Assembly: GCA_024408745.1 (NCBI GenBank)
Contig: JAKSUS010000091.1
Span: 1 to 5,051, forward strand
Length of the DNA stretch: 5,051 bases
From: Candidatus Gastranaerophilales bacterium
Lineage (GTDB): Bacteria; Cyanobacteriota; Vampirovibrionia; Gastranaerophilales; JAILCC01
Direction: 5' to 3'
Shown: positions 1 to 4,356 of the stretch, one piece after another
Position numbering within the stretch: position 1 is the stretch's first letter
Layout of the letters: every line of letters starts with the position of its first letter
Translations under genes and position numbers: made by a program
The notes under the pieces: model-generated
Database searches by the model: none
Told to the model about the DNA's origin: nothing
The model's input: only the letters and a program-made list of their open reading frames with translations

Positions 1-569
1 ATTTGATCTATTTAGTTTTGATTACCAATTTTCTAGAGAAGTTAGCTTTTACAAGCAAAGAACAAAGAGAAATATTAAAAGGCAGAGGTGAAAAAGAATT
101 ATCCGATTATTATCATCATTTAACCGATACACCTGTTACCAATTTATATGCAGCGGAATATTTACTTGAATTAGATGACGACGATTTGAAATTCAAAGGC
201 CGTATTGATAAACTTGAAAAAAATTCCGACGGCACTTATTCAATTTATGATTATAAAACAGGTAAGGCAAAAAACCATAAAGAAATTTGCATAGGCGGAG
301 AGCATGAAGATTATTATAATCAAATTTGCTTATACAAATATTATTTTGAAAAACAAAAAAATGTTAAAGTCAGAGATGTCGGATTTATTTTCCCTATTGA
401 CAGTTCTGTTTACAGATTTACTCCGACAGATGATGAATGTCAGGAAGTTGTTGATAAATTCAAAAATGCTGTTCAGGGAATAAAGAATTCGGAATTTGAA
501 GCAACACCAAGCGAAAATTCTTGTCAGTATTGTCCTTATAAAGATTTTTGCGCTATGAATGCAGTATAA
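1..569 (+). CDS. C-terminal PD-(D/E)XK nuclease domain of an AddB/UvrD-like repair protein (5' partial)
   Basis: The reading frame (codons in phase with base 3) is open at the left edge and ends in TAA at 567-569, so only the last 188 or so residues are present. Counting from base 3, the visible signature is that of the RecB-type nuclease fold: E52 in the first acidic strand, GRIDK with D69, DYKTGK with D83 and K85 (the D...ExK-type catalytic pair), QxxxY at 107-111, and a terminal C174-x2-C177-x5-C183. Those three cysteines match the cluster that, with a fourth cysteine upstream of the domain, holds a [4Fe-4S] centre in AddB and Cas4-like nucleases. The fourth would lie outside the window. 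Such domains usually end helicase-nucleases that process double-strand breaks before RecA loading. Whether a UvrD helicase module precedes it cannot be seen. A stand-alone Cas4-like nuclease is less likely because the upstream residues (GRGEKELSDYY) resemble the helicase-nuclease linker. Confidence 0.85.
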   Translation, partial: LIYLVLITNFLEKLAFTSKEQREILKGRGEKELSDYYHHLTDTPVTNLYAAEYLLELDDDDLKFKGRIDKLEKNSDGTYSIYDYKTGKAKNHKEICIGGEHEDYYNQICLYKYYFEKQKNVKVRDVGFIFPIDSSVYRFTPTDDECQEVVDKFKNAVQGIKNSEFEATPSENSCQYCPYKDFCAMNAV

Positions 570-575
570 ATTTAA

Positions 576-594
576 TGTGTCCGGTTTTGACACA
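576..594. promoter_or_regulatory. 19-bp dyad, copy 1 (TGTGTC-N7-GACACA)
   Basis: Perfect 6-bp inverted arms around a 7-base centre (CGGTTTT), starting 7 bases after the nuclease stop codon. The ten bases before it (566-575) match nine of the ten bases before copy 2 at 732-750. It contains TTGACA at 587-592, but no convincing -10 box sits 16-18 bases downstream. No T-run follows, so it is not a terminator. It is probably a protein-binding operator or a dispersed repeat. Confidence 0.5.
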
Positions 595-616
595 CTCATA
601 ATTTATAATAATTTAT

Positions 617-650
617 GTAAATGAAAATCATATTTGATTTTTCCATTTAC
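617..650 (+). other. Long hairpin in the 3' region of the nuclease gene
   Basis: GTAAATG (617-623) pairs with CATTTAC (644-650), and AAAATCA (624-630) pairs with TGATTTT (635-641), leaving a TATT loop and a 2-base bulge (TC, 642-643). This gives 14 paired bases. No T-run follows. It could be an mRNA-end stabilising structure or the 5' stem of a small RNA that ends at the terminator at 685-716. Confidence 0.4.
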
Positions 651-684
651 AACGTAGCTCCTTTCATATGTTAACTGTTACAAT

Positions 685-716
685 ACCTCTGATTATATCA
701 GGGGTTTATTATTTTG
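685..716 (+). terminator. Intrinsic terminator
   Basis: CCTCTGAT (686-693) pairs with ATCAGGGG (697-704) with one G-U pair, plus A685-T705, around a 3-base loop. A T-rich tail (TTTATTATTTT) follows. It most simply ends transcription of the nuclease gene, whose stop lies about 115 bases upstream, and insulates the next unit. It could equally end a short RNA started near copy 1 of the dyad. Confidence 0.75.
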
Positions 717-731
717 TAATTATTAATTTAA

Positions 732-750
732 TATGTCCGTTTTTGACATA
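732..750. promoter_or_regulatory. 19-bp dyad, copy 2 (TATGTC-N7-GACATA), overlapping a promoter
   Basis: Second copy of the dyad at 576-594. The arms differ from copy 1 by one base each (G to A on the left, C to T on the right), and these changes preserve the symmetry. The last bases form the TTGACA -35 box at 743-748 of the promoter for the following two-gene unit, so a protein bound here would be expected to block RNA polymerase. The regulator is not visible in the window. Confidence 0.55.
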
Positions 751-772
751 GGGTAAAGTGACAATGTAAAAT
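743..772 (+). promoter_or_regulatory. Sigma-70-type promoter for the two-gene unit
   Basis: A consensus -35 (TTGACA, 743-748) is followed after 18 bases by TAAAAT (767-772), one base from consensus, with TG directly before it. The expected start of transcription, near 779, leaves a leader of about 20 bases before the ATG at 800. The -35 box lies inside the 19-bp dyad. Confidence 0.6.
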
Positions 773-799
773 GTGAATAAGATTATATAGGAGTAATTT

Positions 800-991
800 A
801 TGGAACGCAGTATGACAGACGAGGAATGGCAGGAAGAAATGCTGATGATGCAATTAAGGAAACGTGGAATAATAGGTTATACAACACCGGAAGAAGCTCA
901 AAAACATCTTCAGGAACGAATAGCGGAAGCAGAAAAAAGAAAATCAGAAAACTTTTTTCAAAAATTAATTGCAATTTTCAAAAAGCATTAA
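800..991 (+). CDS. Small charged hypothetical protein (63 aa)
   Basis: I do not recognise a family. The ATG at 800 is chosen because AGGAG (789-793) sits 6 bases before it; the alternative ATG at 812 (M5) is too far away. The protein has an acidic start (TDEEWQEEM, residues 6-14), a Met-rich stretch, a short RKRGIIGYTTPEEA segment (20-33) that looks like a turn before a helix, then a highly charged helix (about 31-50) and a basic amphipathic end (NFFQKLIAIFKKH, 51-63) that could lie on a membrane. There is no signal peptide or true transmembrane segment. It is first in a unit with the membrane protein at 1002, only 10 bases downstream, so the two are probably co-translated and may act together. 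The reading frame, ribosome site and promoter support a real gene; the function is unknown. Confidence 0.7.
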   Translation: MERSMTDEEWQEEMLMMQLRKRGIIGYTTPEEAQKHLQERIAEAEKRKSENFFQKLIAIFKKH

Positions 992-1001
992 AGGAGAAAA
1001 G

Positions 1002-1817
1002 ATGAAAGAAGAATATAAGAAATTATTAAAAATAGGACTGATTATTTTAGCATTCTGGTTTGTAGTGAATTTGTTGTTGTTAGGTCAGGATATCTCTACG
1101 GCTGGTTTTTCTTCAGACTATATATGGTTTCTGTTATGTCTTATTCCTTTTCCAATATATTTATTGATTATATTTTCGCCTGCGATAGTTATTTTGTATT
1201 TTCTGTTTAAGAAATTTGCTAACACTAAAATCAGGATTTTGCTTGTAGCTTTCCTTATACCACTATTAAATATGATTTATTATTTTTTAGAACATTTTCT
1301 GTTTCATGAAACTACCGGTGATTTTATATCTATGGCTATTGGATTCACGACTCTATTCGGTGTATTACCGATATCATTTATTATAACTGCATTTATCCCA
1401 TCAAAATTATTACCCGTAAAAAAAGAAATATTGATTACAGAAGTTTTAATGGGAGTTACAGGACTAATAATGATGATATTCTCAATACACACAGTTGGAT
1501 ATATTGAAAGACAACTTGATAAAAAGGCACTTAATCAATATGAACCAACAATAAATAAAATAGAAAAATATAAAGCCGAAAATAATATTTATCCCAACAA
1601 AATTAATGTTACGGAAGATATTAAAAGATTACCGATTTATGAATACAAAACATATAATAATCGCAAGGATTATAAATTTACCGTATATTACGAAACAAAT
1701 AAAATTTTTAATCGCTGTTCAAGTAAAGAACTTGAAGATTGTAGTATTAAGTCAAGCAGATGGTATTATTATAAGAAAGTTGGAAATTGGATAGAAAGAA
1801 TTGAAGACTATGATTAA
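1002..1817 (+). CDS. Five-helix membrane protein with C-terminal extracytoplasmic domain
   Basis: The start is ATG 1002, with AGGAG at 992-996 five bases upstream; an upstream in-frame TTG at 969 would overlap the previous gene and lacks a ribosome site. The 271-aa protein has five hydrophobic segments, at about 8-28, 41-69, 77-100, 109-132 and 144-166. Lysine/arginine-rich loops (KKFANTKIR, SKLLPVKKE) fall on the inner side, which predicts the N-terminus inside and the C-terminus outside. The soluble tail (about 170-271) begins with a helix then YKAENNIYP, the 'aliphatic helix then YP' pattern seen in the globular parts of type II pseudopilin-like proteins and in several uncharacterised membrane proteins. 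It holds two cysteines (C239, C247) that could form a disulfide. No enzyme motif is visible. It follows the 63-aa gene by 10 bases and likely shares its dyad-controlled promoter. The pseudopilin resemblance is by eye only. Confidence 0.75.
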   Translation: MKEEYKKLLKIGLIILAFWFVVNLLLLGQDISTAGFSSDYIWFLLCLIPFPIYLLIIFSPAIVILYFLFKKFANTKIRILLVAFLIPLLNMIYYFLEHFLFHETTGDFISMAIGFTTLFGVLPISFIITAFIPSKLLPVKKEILITEVLMGVTGLIMMIFSIHTVGYIERQLDKKALNQYEPTINKIEKYKAENNIYPNKINVTEDIKRLPIYEYKTYNNRKDYKFTVYYETNKIFNRCSSKELEDCSIKSSRWYYYKKVGNWIERIEDYD

Positions 1818-1846
1818 AATAATAAATCATTATGTAAAATTTCCAA

Positions 1847-1870
1847 TAAAAAAACCGCATTACTGCGGTT
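1847..1870 (-). terminator. Intrinsic terminator of tRNA-Leu (minus strand)
   Basis: A 7-bp stem (1853-1859 with 1864-1870; AACCGCA/TGCGGTT) with a 4-base loop is followed on the minus strand by a run of seven T (complement of 1848-1854, partly shared with the stem). It begins 6 bases beyond the tRNA 3' end. On the plus strand no T-run follows, so it would only weakly stop transcripts from the convergent membrane-protein gene. Confidence 0.8.
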
Positions 1871-1875
1871 AAAAA

Positions 1876-1961
1876 TGCCCTAGGCCAGACTTGAACTGGC
1901 ACATGAGGTGAGTCATATCGGATTTTAAGTCCGACGCGTCTACCGATTCCGCCACTAGGGC
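1876..1961 (-). tRNA. tRNA-Leu (anticodon UAA)
   Basis: An 86-base class II tRNA. The acceptor stem GCCCTAG/CTAGGGC pairs over all 7 bp with discriminator A. The D-arm contains GGCGGAATCGGTAGAC, the anticodon stem is TCGGA/TCCGA with loop CTTAAAA (anticodon TAA at plus-strand 1925-1927), the long variable arm has the stem ATGA/TCAT, and the T-arm is GCCAG-TTCAAGT-CTGGC. The long variable arm and A discriminator are typical of leucine tRNAs. CCA is not encoded: the discriminator is followed directly by TTTTT. It reads UUA, and UUG by wobble, the leucine codons favoured in AT-rich genes such as those around it. Confidence 0.97.
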
Positions 1962-1985
1962 TAACTATTTAATTTTCATAACTTT

Positions 1986-2013
1986 ATCTTATAATAAAAA
2001 TTTTTTTTTGCAA
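1986..2013 (-). promoter_or_regulatory. Possible tRNA-Leu promoter (minus strand)
   Basis: On the minus strand TTGCAA (2013-2008) is followed after 16 bases by TAAGAT (1991-1986), four of six matches to each consensus hexamer. It would start transcription about 18 bases before the tRNA 5' end at 1961. The A/T-only surroundings make chance matches easy, so this is tentative. Confidence 0.3.
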
Positions 2014-2023
2014 ATTATTAATT

Positions 2024-3367
2024 TTATAATCTTTGTTTAATGCCTTCTTTTATTTCAACGGCATCAGTTCCTAAGGCTTCCAAAACCTTATTTGCAACAC
2101 AATCTTTTTCTTCAATTATGCCAAGCAAAATATGTTCTGAATCAATACGTTCTTTGCCTGCATTTTTTGCTTCAACCCAGGCATTATCTATAACTTTTTT
2201 GGCTCTCGGTGAAAGTGAAAAGTTTTTTGCTTCATAATTATTACCGTACCCGATTAATTGCTCAACAACTTTTCTTGCATCTTTAATATTAACGCCTAAT
2301 TCAGACAACACATTTGCACCAATTCCGTTGTTTTCCAATATTATTCCCAAAAGTAACAACTCTGAACCGACAATATTATGTCCTAATCTTGTGGCTTCCT
2401 GTTTTGCAAATTTCAAAATTTGCATTGATGTTGTTTTTTGCTGGTCAATTTTTGCATTAACTTTTTGTTGCAGTAGTTTTATATTAATATTTTGTTCTTT
2501 TAAAACTTTATAAGCACTGCCTGAACGGCTTTTTAGTATCCCGCCTAAAATATGTTCGGGATAAACACAGGAAGAACCTGATTCTTTTGCAAGTTCTACC
2601 GCATAAAATATTATATTTCTTGCTTTTGGCGTATAAAGAAATTCCGTATCGTAATCTGCTTGTCTGTGTTCGGTTTTATTTAATTCAACGATAAGTTTTT
2701 CTTTATCAATTCCAAGTTCATCAAAGAAATGTCCGATTTCATCATCAATTATGGCGCTTAAAATTTGAGAAGTGCCTATTGCTTCAAGATTTACTTCCTG
2801 AGTAAAATCATTTGCACTAATAAAGATTTCTTTTGTATTTTCATCTTCCAAAATATAGTTCAAATTTTCCTGAGTTAAATTATCTTTATAAAAATTATTT
2901 TCGGAAAATTCAGGGTGTGTAAAACTCATTGTTTTCTTTTGAACAATTCTTTCTGTTGAACTTTTAATTCTTGCAATATCAACTTCAAAACTGTTAAAAA
3001 GTTTTAAAATATTAAGGTTTTTGGTTTCAATAATTGCCAAAAACAAGTGCTCCGGCATAATGGAATGATTTTTCATTTCTATTGATTTATCAAAAGCTAT
3101 TTTTAAAACTTGTTTTAATTCTTCGCTAAAAGGTAAGATTTCCTGAATTTTAAGATTTTTTTCAAAATCAATTTTTTCTAATTCCAATCTTACAAAATCA
3201 TAAGTCATTCCCGTTGCTTTAAGGAATTTTGAAGCAATACCTGATTTTTGTTTTAGTATGGCAGTAAAAACATGTTCAGGGAAAAGCTTTGCATGTTTTA
3301 AGTTTAATGCTTCCATTTGTGCATCAGTCATTACTTTTATTGCTTTTTCGGTAAATTTTTCAAACAT
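2024..3367 (-). CDS. Multi-repeat Clp_N-domain protein without AAA+ ATPase
   Basis: The start is ATG at 3367-3365, with AAAGGAG 8 bases upstream. The 447 residues can be read as six Clp_N half-repeats, i.e. three double domains: R1 about 1-70, R2 78-143, R3 165-230 (degenerate), R4 244-306, R5 313-374, R6 383-445. Landmarks are PEHVFTAIL (30-38), PEHLFLAII (105-113), PEHILGGIL (270-278), GSELLLLGII (334-343) and SEHILLGII (410-418). The opening MFEKFTEKAIKV matches the start of ClpC, and the third double domain is the most ClpC-like (EATRLGHNIVGSE, then GVNIKDARKVVEQLIG). No Walker A or B motif and no ClpP-docking loop follow, so it cannot unfold substrates by itself. In ClpC and ClpB this domain binds adaptors and substrates, and plant ClpT proteins are ATPase-free Clp_N relatives that bind the Clp protease core. 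A role as adaptor, decoy or substrate-binding scaffold in the cytoplasm is inferred, not shown. tRNA-Leu lies 62 bases downstream on the same strand. Confidence 0.88.
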   Translation of the reverse strand: MFEKFTEKAIKVMTDAQMEALNLKHAKLFPEHVFTAILKQKSGIASKFLKATGMTYDFVRLELEKIDFEKNLKIQEILPFSEELKQVLKIAFDKSIEMKNHSIMPEHLFLAIIETKNLNILKLFNSFEVDIARIKSSTERIVQKKTMSFTHPEFSENNFYKDNLTQENLNYILEDENTKEIFISANDFTQEVNLEAIGTSQILSAIIDDEIGHFFDELGIDKEKLIVELNKTEHRQADYDTEFLYTPKARNIIFYAVELAKESGSSCVYPEHILGGILKSRSGSAYKVLKEQNINIKLLQQKVNAKIDQQKTTSMQILKFAKQEATRLGHNIVGSELLLLGIILENNGIGANVLSELGVNIKDARKVVEQLIGYGNNYEAKNFSLSPRAKKVIDNAWVEAKNAGKERIDSEHILLGIIEEKDCVANKVLEALGTDAVEIKEGIKQRL

Positions 3368-3389
3368 GTTTTTTACTCCTTTTTGTTCA

Positions 3390-3395
3390 ATTATA
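3390..3395 (-). promoter_or_regulatory. -10 box of the Clp_N-protein gene
   Basis: A consensus TATAAT on the minus strand (3395-3390), 22 bases before the ATG. The place where a -35 box should be (about 3413-3418) reads AAACAA, which is poor, and is filled by the 18-bp palindrome at 3403-3420. The leader would be only about 15 bases long and hold the AAAGGAG site. Confidence 0.45.
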
Positions 3396-3402
3396 TTAGC
3401 AT

Positions 3403-3420
3403 AAAAACAATATTGTTTTT
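3403..3420. promoter_or_regulatory. Perfect 18-bp palindrome, candidate operator
   Basis: AAAAACAAT|ATTGTTTTT is perfectly symmetric. It covers the -35 position of the clp-like promoter and lies 58 bases from the -10 of the divergent kinase promoter. It is not a CIRCE (TTAGCACTC-N9-GAGTGCTAA) or CtsR (GGTCAAA-type) element, so classical heat-shock control by HrcA or CtsR is not supported. Confidence 0.4.
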
Positions 3421-3455
3421 TTATTAAGAAAATGTTACAAGCGAAGCGGTTTTAT

Positions 3456-3484
3456 TAGACGAACAAAGAAAAATAATGTATAAT
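3456..3484 (+). promoter_or_regulatory. Promoter of the thymidine kinase-like gene
   Basis: TAGACG (3456-3461, four of six) is followed after 17 bases by a perfect TATAAT (3479-3484), preceded directly by TG. Transcription would begin near 3491, giving a leader of about 120 bases before the TTG start codon. Confidence 0.5.
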
Positions 3485-3490
3485 AAATTT

Positions 3491-3612
3491 ATCCTAAGGG
3501 GACGTGGCAAGAGAAAGGGCATGAGAGAAAGGCATGCAGCTGTAAAATAAATTTTATTTTGCAACTGTTTTCACTTATAAACTTTTTCAAGAGGATATAA
3601 AAAGGAGCAGGA
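3491..3612 (+). promoter_or_regulatory. Structured leader of the thymidine kinase-like gene (unassigned)
   Basis: The leader opens with a G/A-rich stretch unlike the rest of the window, which includes a near-tandem repeat: GAGAAAGGGCATGA (3511-3524) then GAGAAAGGCATGC (3525-3537). A hairpin follows: 3537-3550 pairs with 3554-3567, with one C-A mismatch and one G-U pair, and is trailed by TTTT, so it could act as a weak terminator or attenuator. ATCCT (3491-3495) can pair with AGGAT (3592-3596), closing the whole leader just before the ribosome site, while CTTTTT (3582-3587) can pair with AAAAAG (3599-3604) and cover part of that site. I do not recognise a known riboswitch class here (glycine, preQ1, THF, fluoride, guanidine and glutamine types were considered from memory). 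Confidence 0.35.
3603..3607 (+). promoter_or_regulatory. Ribosome binding site that fixes a TTG start
   Basis: AGGAG lies five bases before TTG at 3613. An in-frame TAA at 3598-3600 rules out any earlier start, and the next in-frame ATG is M13, inside the P-loop, so TTG is the only reasonable start codon. Confidence 0.8.
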
Positions 3613-4200
3613 TTGTTTAATTACAGATTTGAACTGATTACAGGTCCTATGAGTTGCGGTAAAACCGAAGAATTACTCAGACGTATCAGACGTGCGGTTA
3701 TTGCAGGCAAAAAAATAAAAGTTTTCTCTCCTTTAATGGATACAAGGGTTTTGGCTGATTGCATCGAATCAAGAACAGGTTCTCGTTGCGAAGCAAGAAA
3801 AATCAAAAGAGCAATAGATATTTTAGATTATGTTAATGATGAAGATATTATTCGTGTTATAAGAACCCTCGTTGCGAACGGTAAAAAAGTAATCGGAGCA
3901 GGGTTAGAGTTAGATTTTAAAGAAGAGCCGTTTGGTTGCATGCCACAGTTAATGTGTTATGCAGATAAAATTGATAAGTTAAGTGCCATTTGCATGAAGT
4001 GCGGCAGTGAACATGGAGTTAGGACGCAGCGTCTTATCGACGGAATTCCCGCCGATATTAATTCGCCACTCATTATGATTGGCGGTGATGAAACTTACGA
4101 AGCACGTTGCATGGATTGTTATGAAATCAACAATGATTTTCATACAATTAAAGGCACCTTAGAGAGTTTAAAGAAACAAGAGTTCATTATGTCAAAGTAA
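3613..4200 (+). CDS. tdk: Thymidine kinase (type II) homologue lacking the catalytic DEAQFF segment
   Basis: Type II thymidine kinases phosphorylate thymidine to dTMP with ATP in the cytoplasm (pyrimidine salvage). This 195-aa protein starts at TTG 3613. It keeps the P-loop G11-PMSCGKT-18 (the family has GPMFSGKT), the LLRRIRRA helix, V37-FSP..D43-TR, GAGLELDF...PFG (95-108), the zinc pairs C127-x2-C130 and C166-x2-C169, TQRLIDG (138-144) and the substrate lasso YEARC (162-166). Between DILDYV (69-74) and NDEDIIRVI (75-83) the family normally has about 14-15 more residues, including the Walker B strand and DE(A/G/V)QFF, whose glutamate is the catalytic base. Here they are absent and the frame is unbroken. 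The C-terminus runs some 20 residues past the usual end (NNDFHTIKGTLESLKK...). As read, the protein should bind poorly or not catalyse: a pseudoenzyme, or a gene broken by a recent in-frame deletion. Family assignment is secure, activity is doubtful. Confidence 0.88.
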   Translation: MFNYRFELITGPMSCGKTEELLRRIRRAVIAGKKIKVFSPLMDTRVLADCIESRTGSRCEARKIKRAIDILDYVNDEDIIRVIRTLVANGKKVIGAGLELDFKEEPFGCMPQLMCYADKIDKLSAICMKCGSEHGVRTQRLIDGIPADINSPLIMIGGDETYEARCMDCYEINNDFHTIKGTLESLKKQEFIMSK

Positions 4201-4227
4201 TGAACAACTTGCCATGATGCGTCCTTT

Positions 4228-4256
4228 CTCACACTTTTCCGGTGTGGGATTTTTTT
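4228..4256 (+). terminator. Intrinsic terminator of the kinase-like gene
   Basis: CTCACAC (4228-4234) pairs with GTGTGGG (4242-4248), 7 bp with one G-U pair, around a 7-base loop. ATTTTTTT follows. It lies 28 bases after the stop codon and separates the kinase-like gene from the EF-hand gene. Confidence 0.88.
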
Positions 4257-4293
4257 ATGGGAAGAAATTTTTAAAAATTCCTCTGCTTAAATG

Positions 4294-4322
4294 ATGACTT
4301 TTTAAAAAAAAATCATTAAAAT
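4294..4322 (+). promoter_or_regulatory. Probable promoter of the EF-hand gene
   Basis: ATGACT (4294-4299) and TAAAAT (4317-4322) are spaced by 17 bases. The predicted start, near 4329, leaves about 28 bases before the ATG, including AAGGA at 4343-4347. The arms AATGAT (4290-4295) and ATCATT (4312-4317) form an inverted repeat around the spacer and could be a binding site. An A/T-only palindrome (AATTTTTAAAAATT, 4266-4279) lies just upstream. Confidence 0.4.
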
Positions 4323-4356
4323 TCATGTTAGGTTAAGGTTATAAGGATTTTAGACT

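Noticed and set aside
330..599. Minus-strand 89-codon open frame opposite the nuclease gene
   Set aside because: It has no recognisable domain, and the plus frame carries clear nuclease motifs throughout. It is a shadow frame.
606..656. Minus-strand 16-codon ORF after AAAGGAG (ATG complementary to 644-646)
   Set aside because: It is too short, the spacing of 11 bases is long, and it mostly reads through the 617-650 hairpin. No promoter or terminator supports a minus-strand transcript.
566..750. The two dyads as terminal repeats of a 175-bp MITE
   Set aside because: Besides being symmetric, the copies and their upstream flanks are in direct, not inverted, orientation. No target-site duplication is seen, and a terminator and promoter lie between or over them.
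969..1001. TTG at 969 as the start of the membrane protein
   Set aside because: It overlaps the preceding gene in another frame and has no ribosome site, whereas ATG 1002 has AGGAG at ideal distance.
800..1817. Two-gene unit as a toxin-antitoxin pair
   Set aside because: The small-gene-first layout and the dyad over the promoter recall such systems, but the second protein is a large five-helix membrane protein with no toxin motif, and the first has no DNA-binding fold that I can see.
1853..1870. Hairpin as terminator of the plus-strand membrane-protein gene
   Set aside because: On the plus strand the stem is followed by AAAAATG, not T's. The seven-T run is on the minus strand after the tRNA.
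3504..3524. Mini-ORF GTG GCA AGA GAA AGG GCA TGA preceded by AAGGGG, overlapping ATGA
   Set aside because: Six codons only, with a 3-base gap after the SD-like bases. A leader peptide is conceivable, but the purine-rich run makes SD-like matches inevitable.
3476..3550. A 24-codon, very basic ORF starting ATG TAT AAT (MYNKFILRGRGKRKG...)
   Set aside because: Its ATG overlaps the best -10 box (TATAAT, 3479-3484), no Shine-Dalgarno site precedes it, and its end lies inside the leader hairpin. The basic composition follows from the G/A-rich repeats. It is better explained as untranslated leader.
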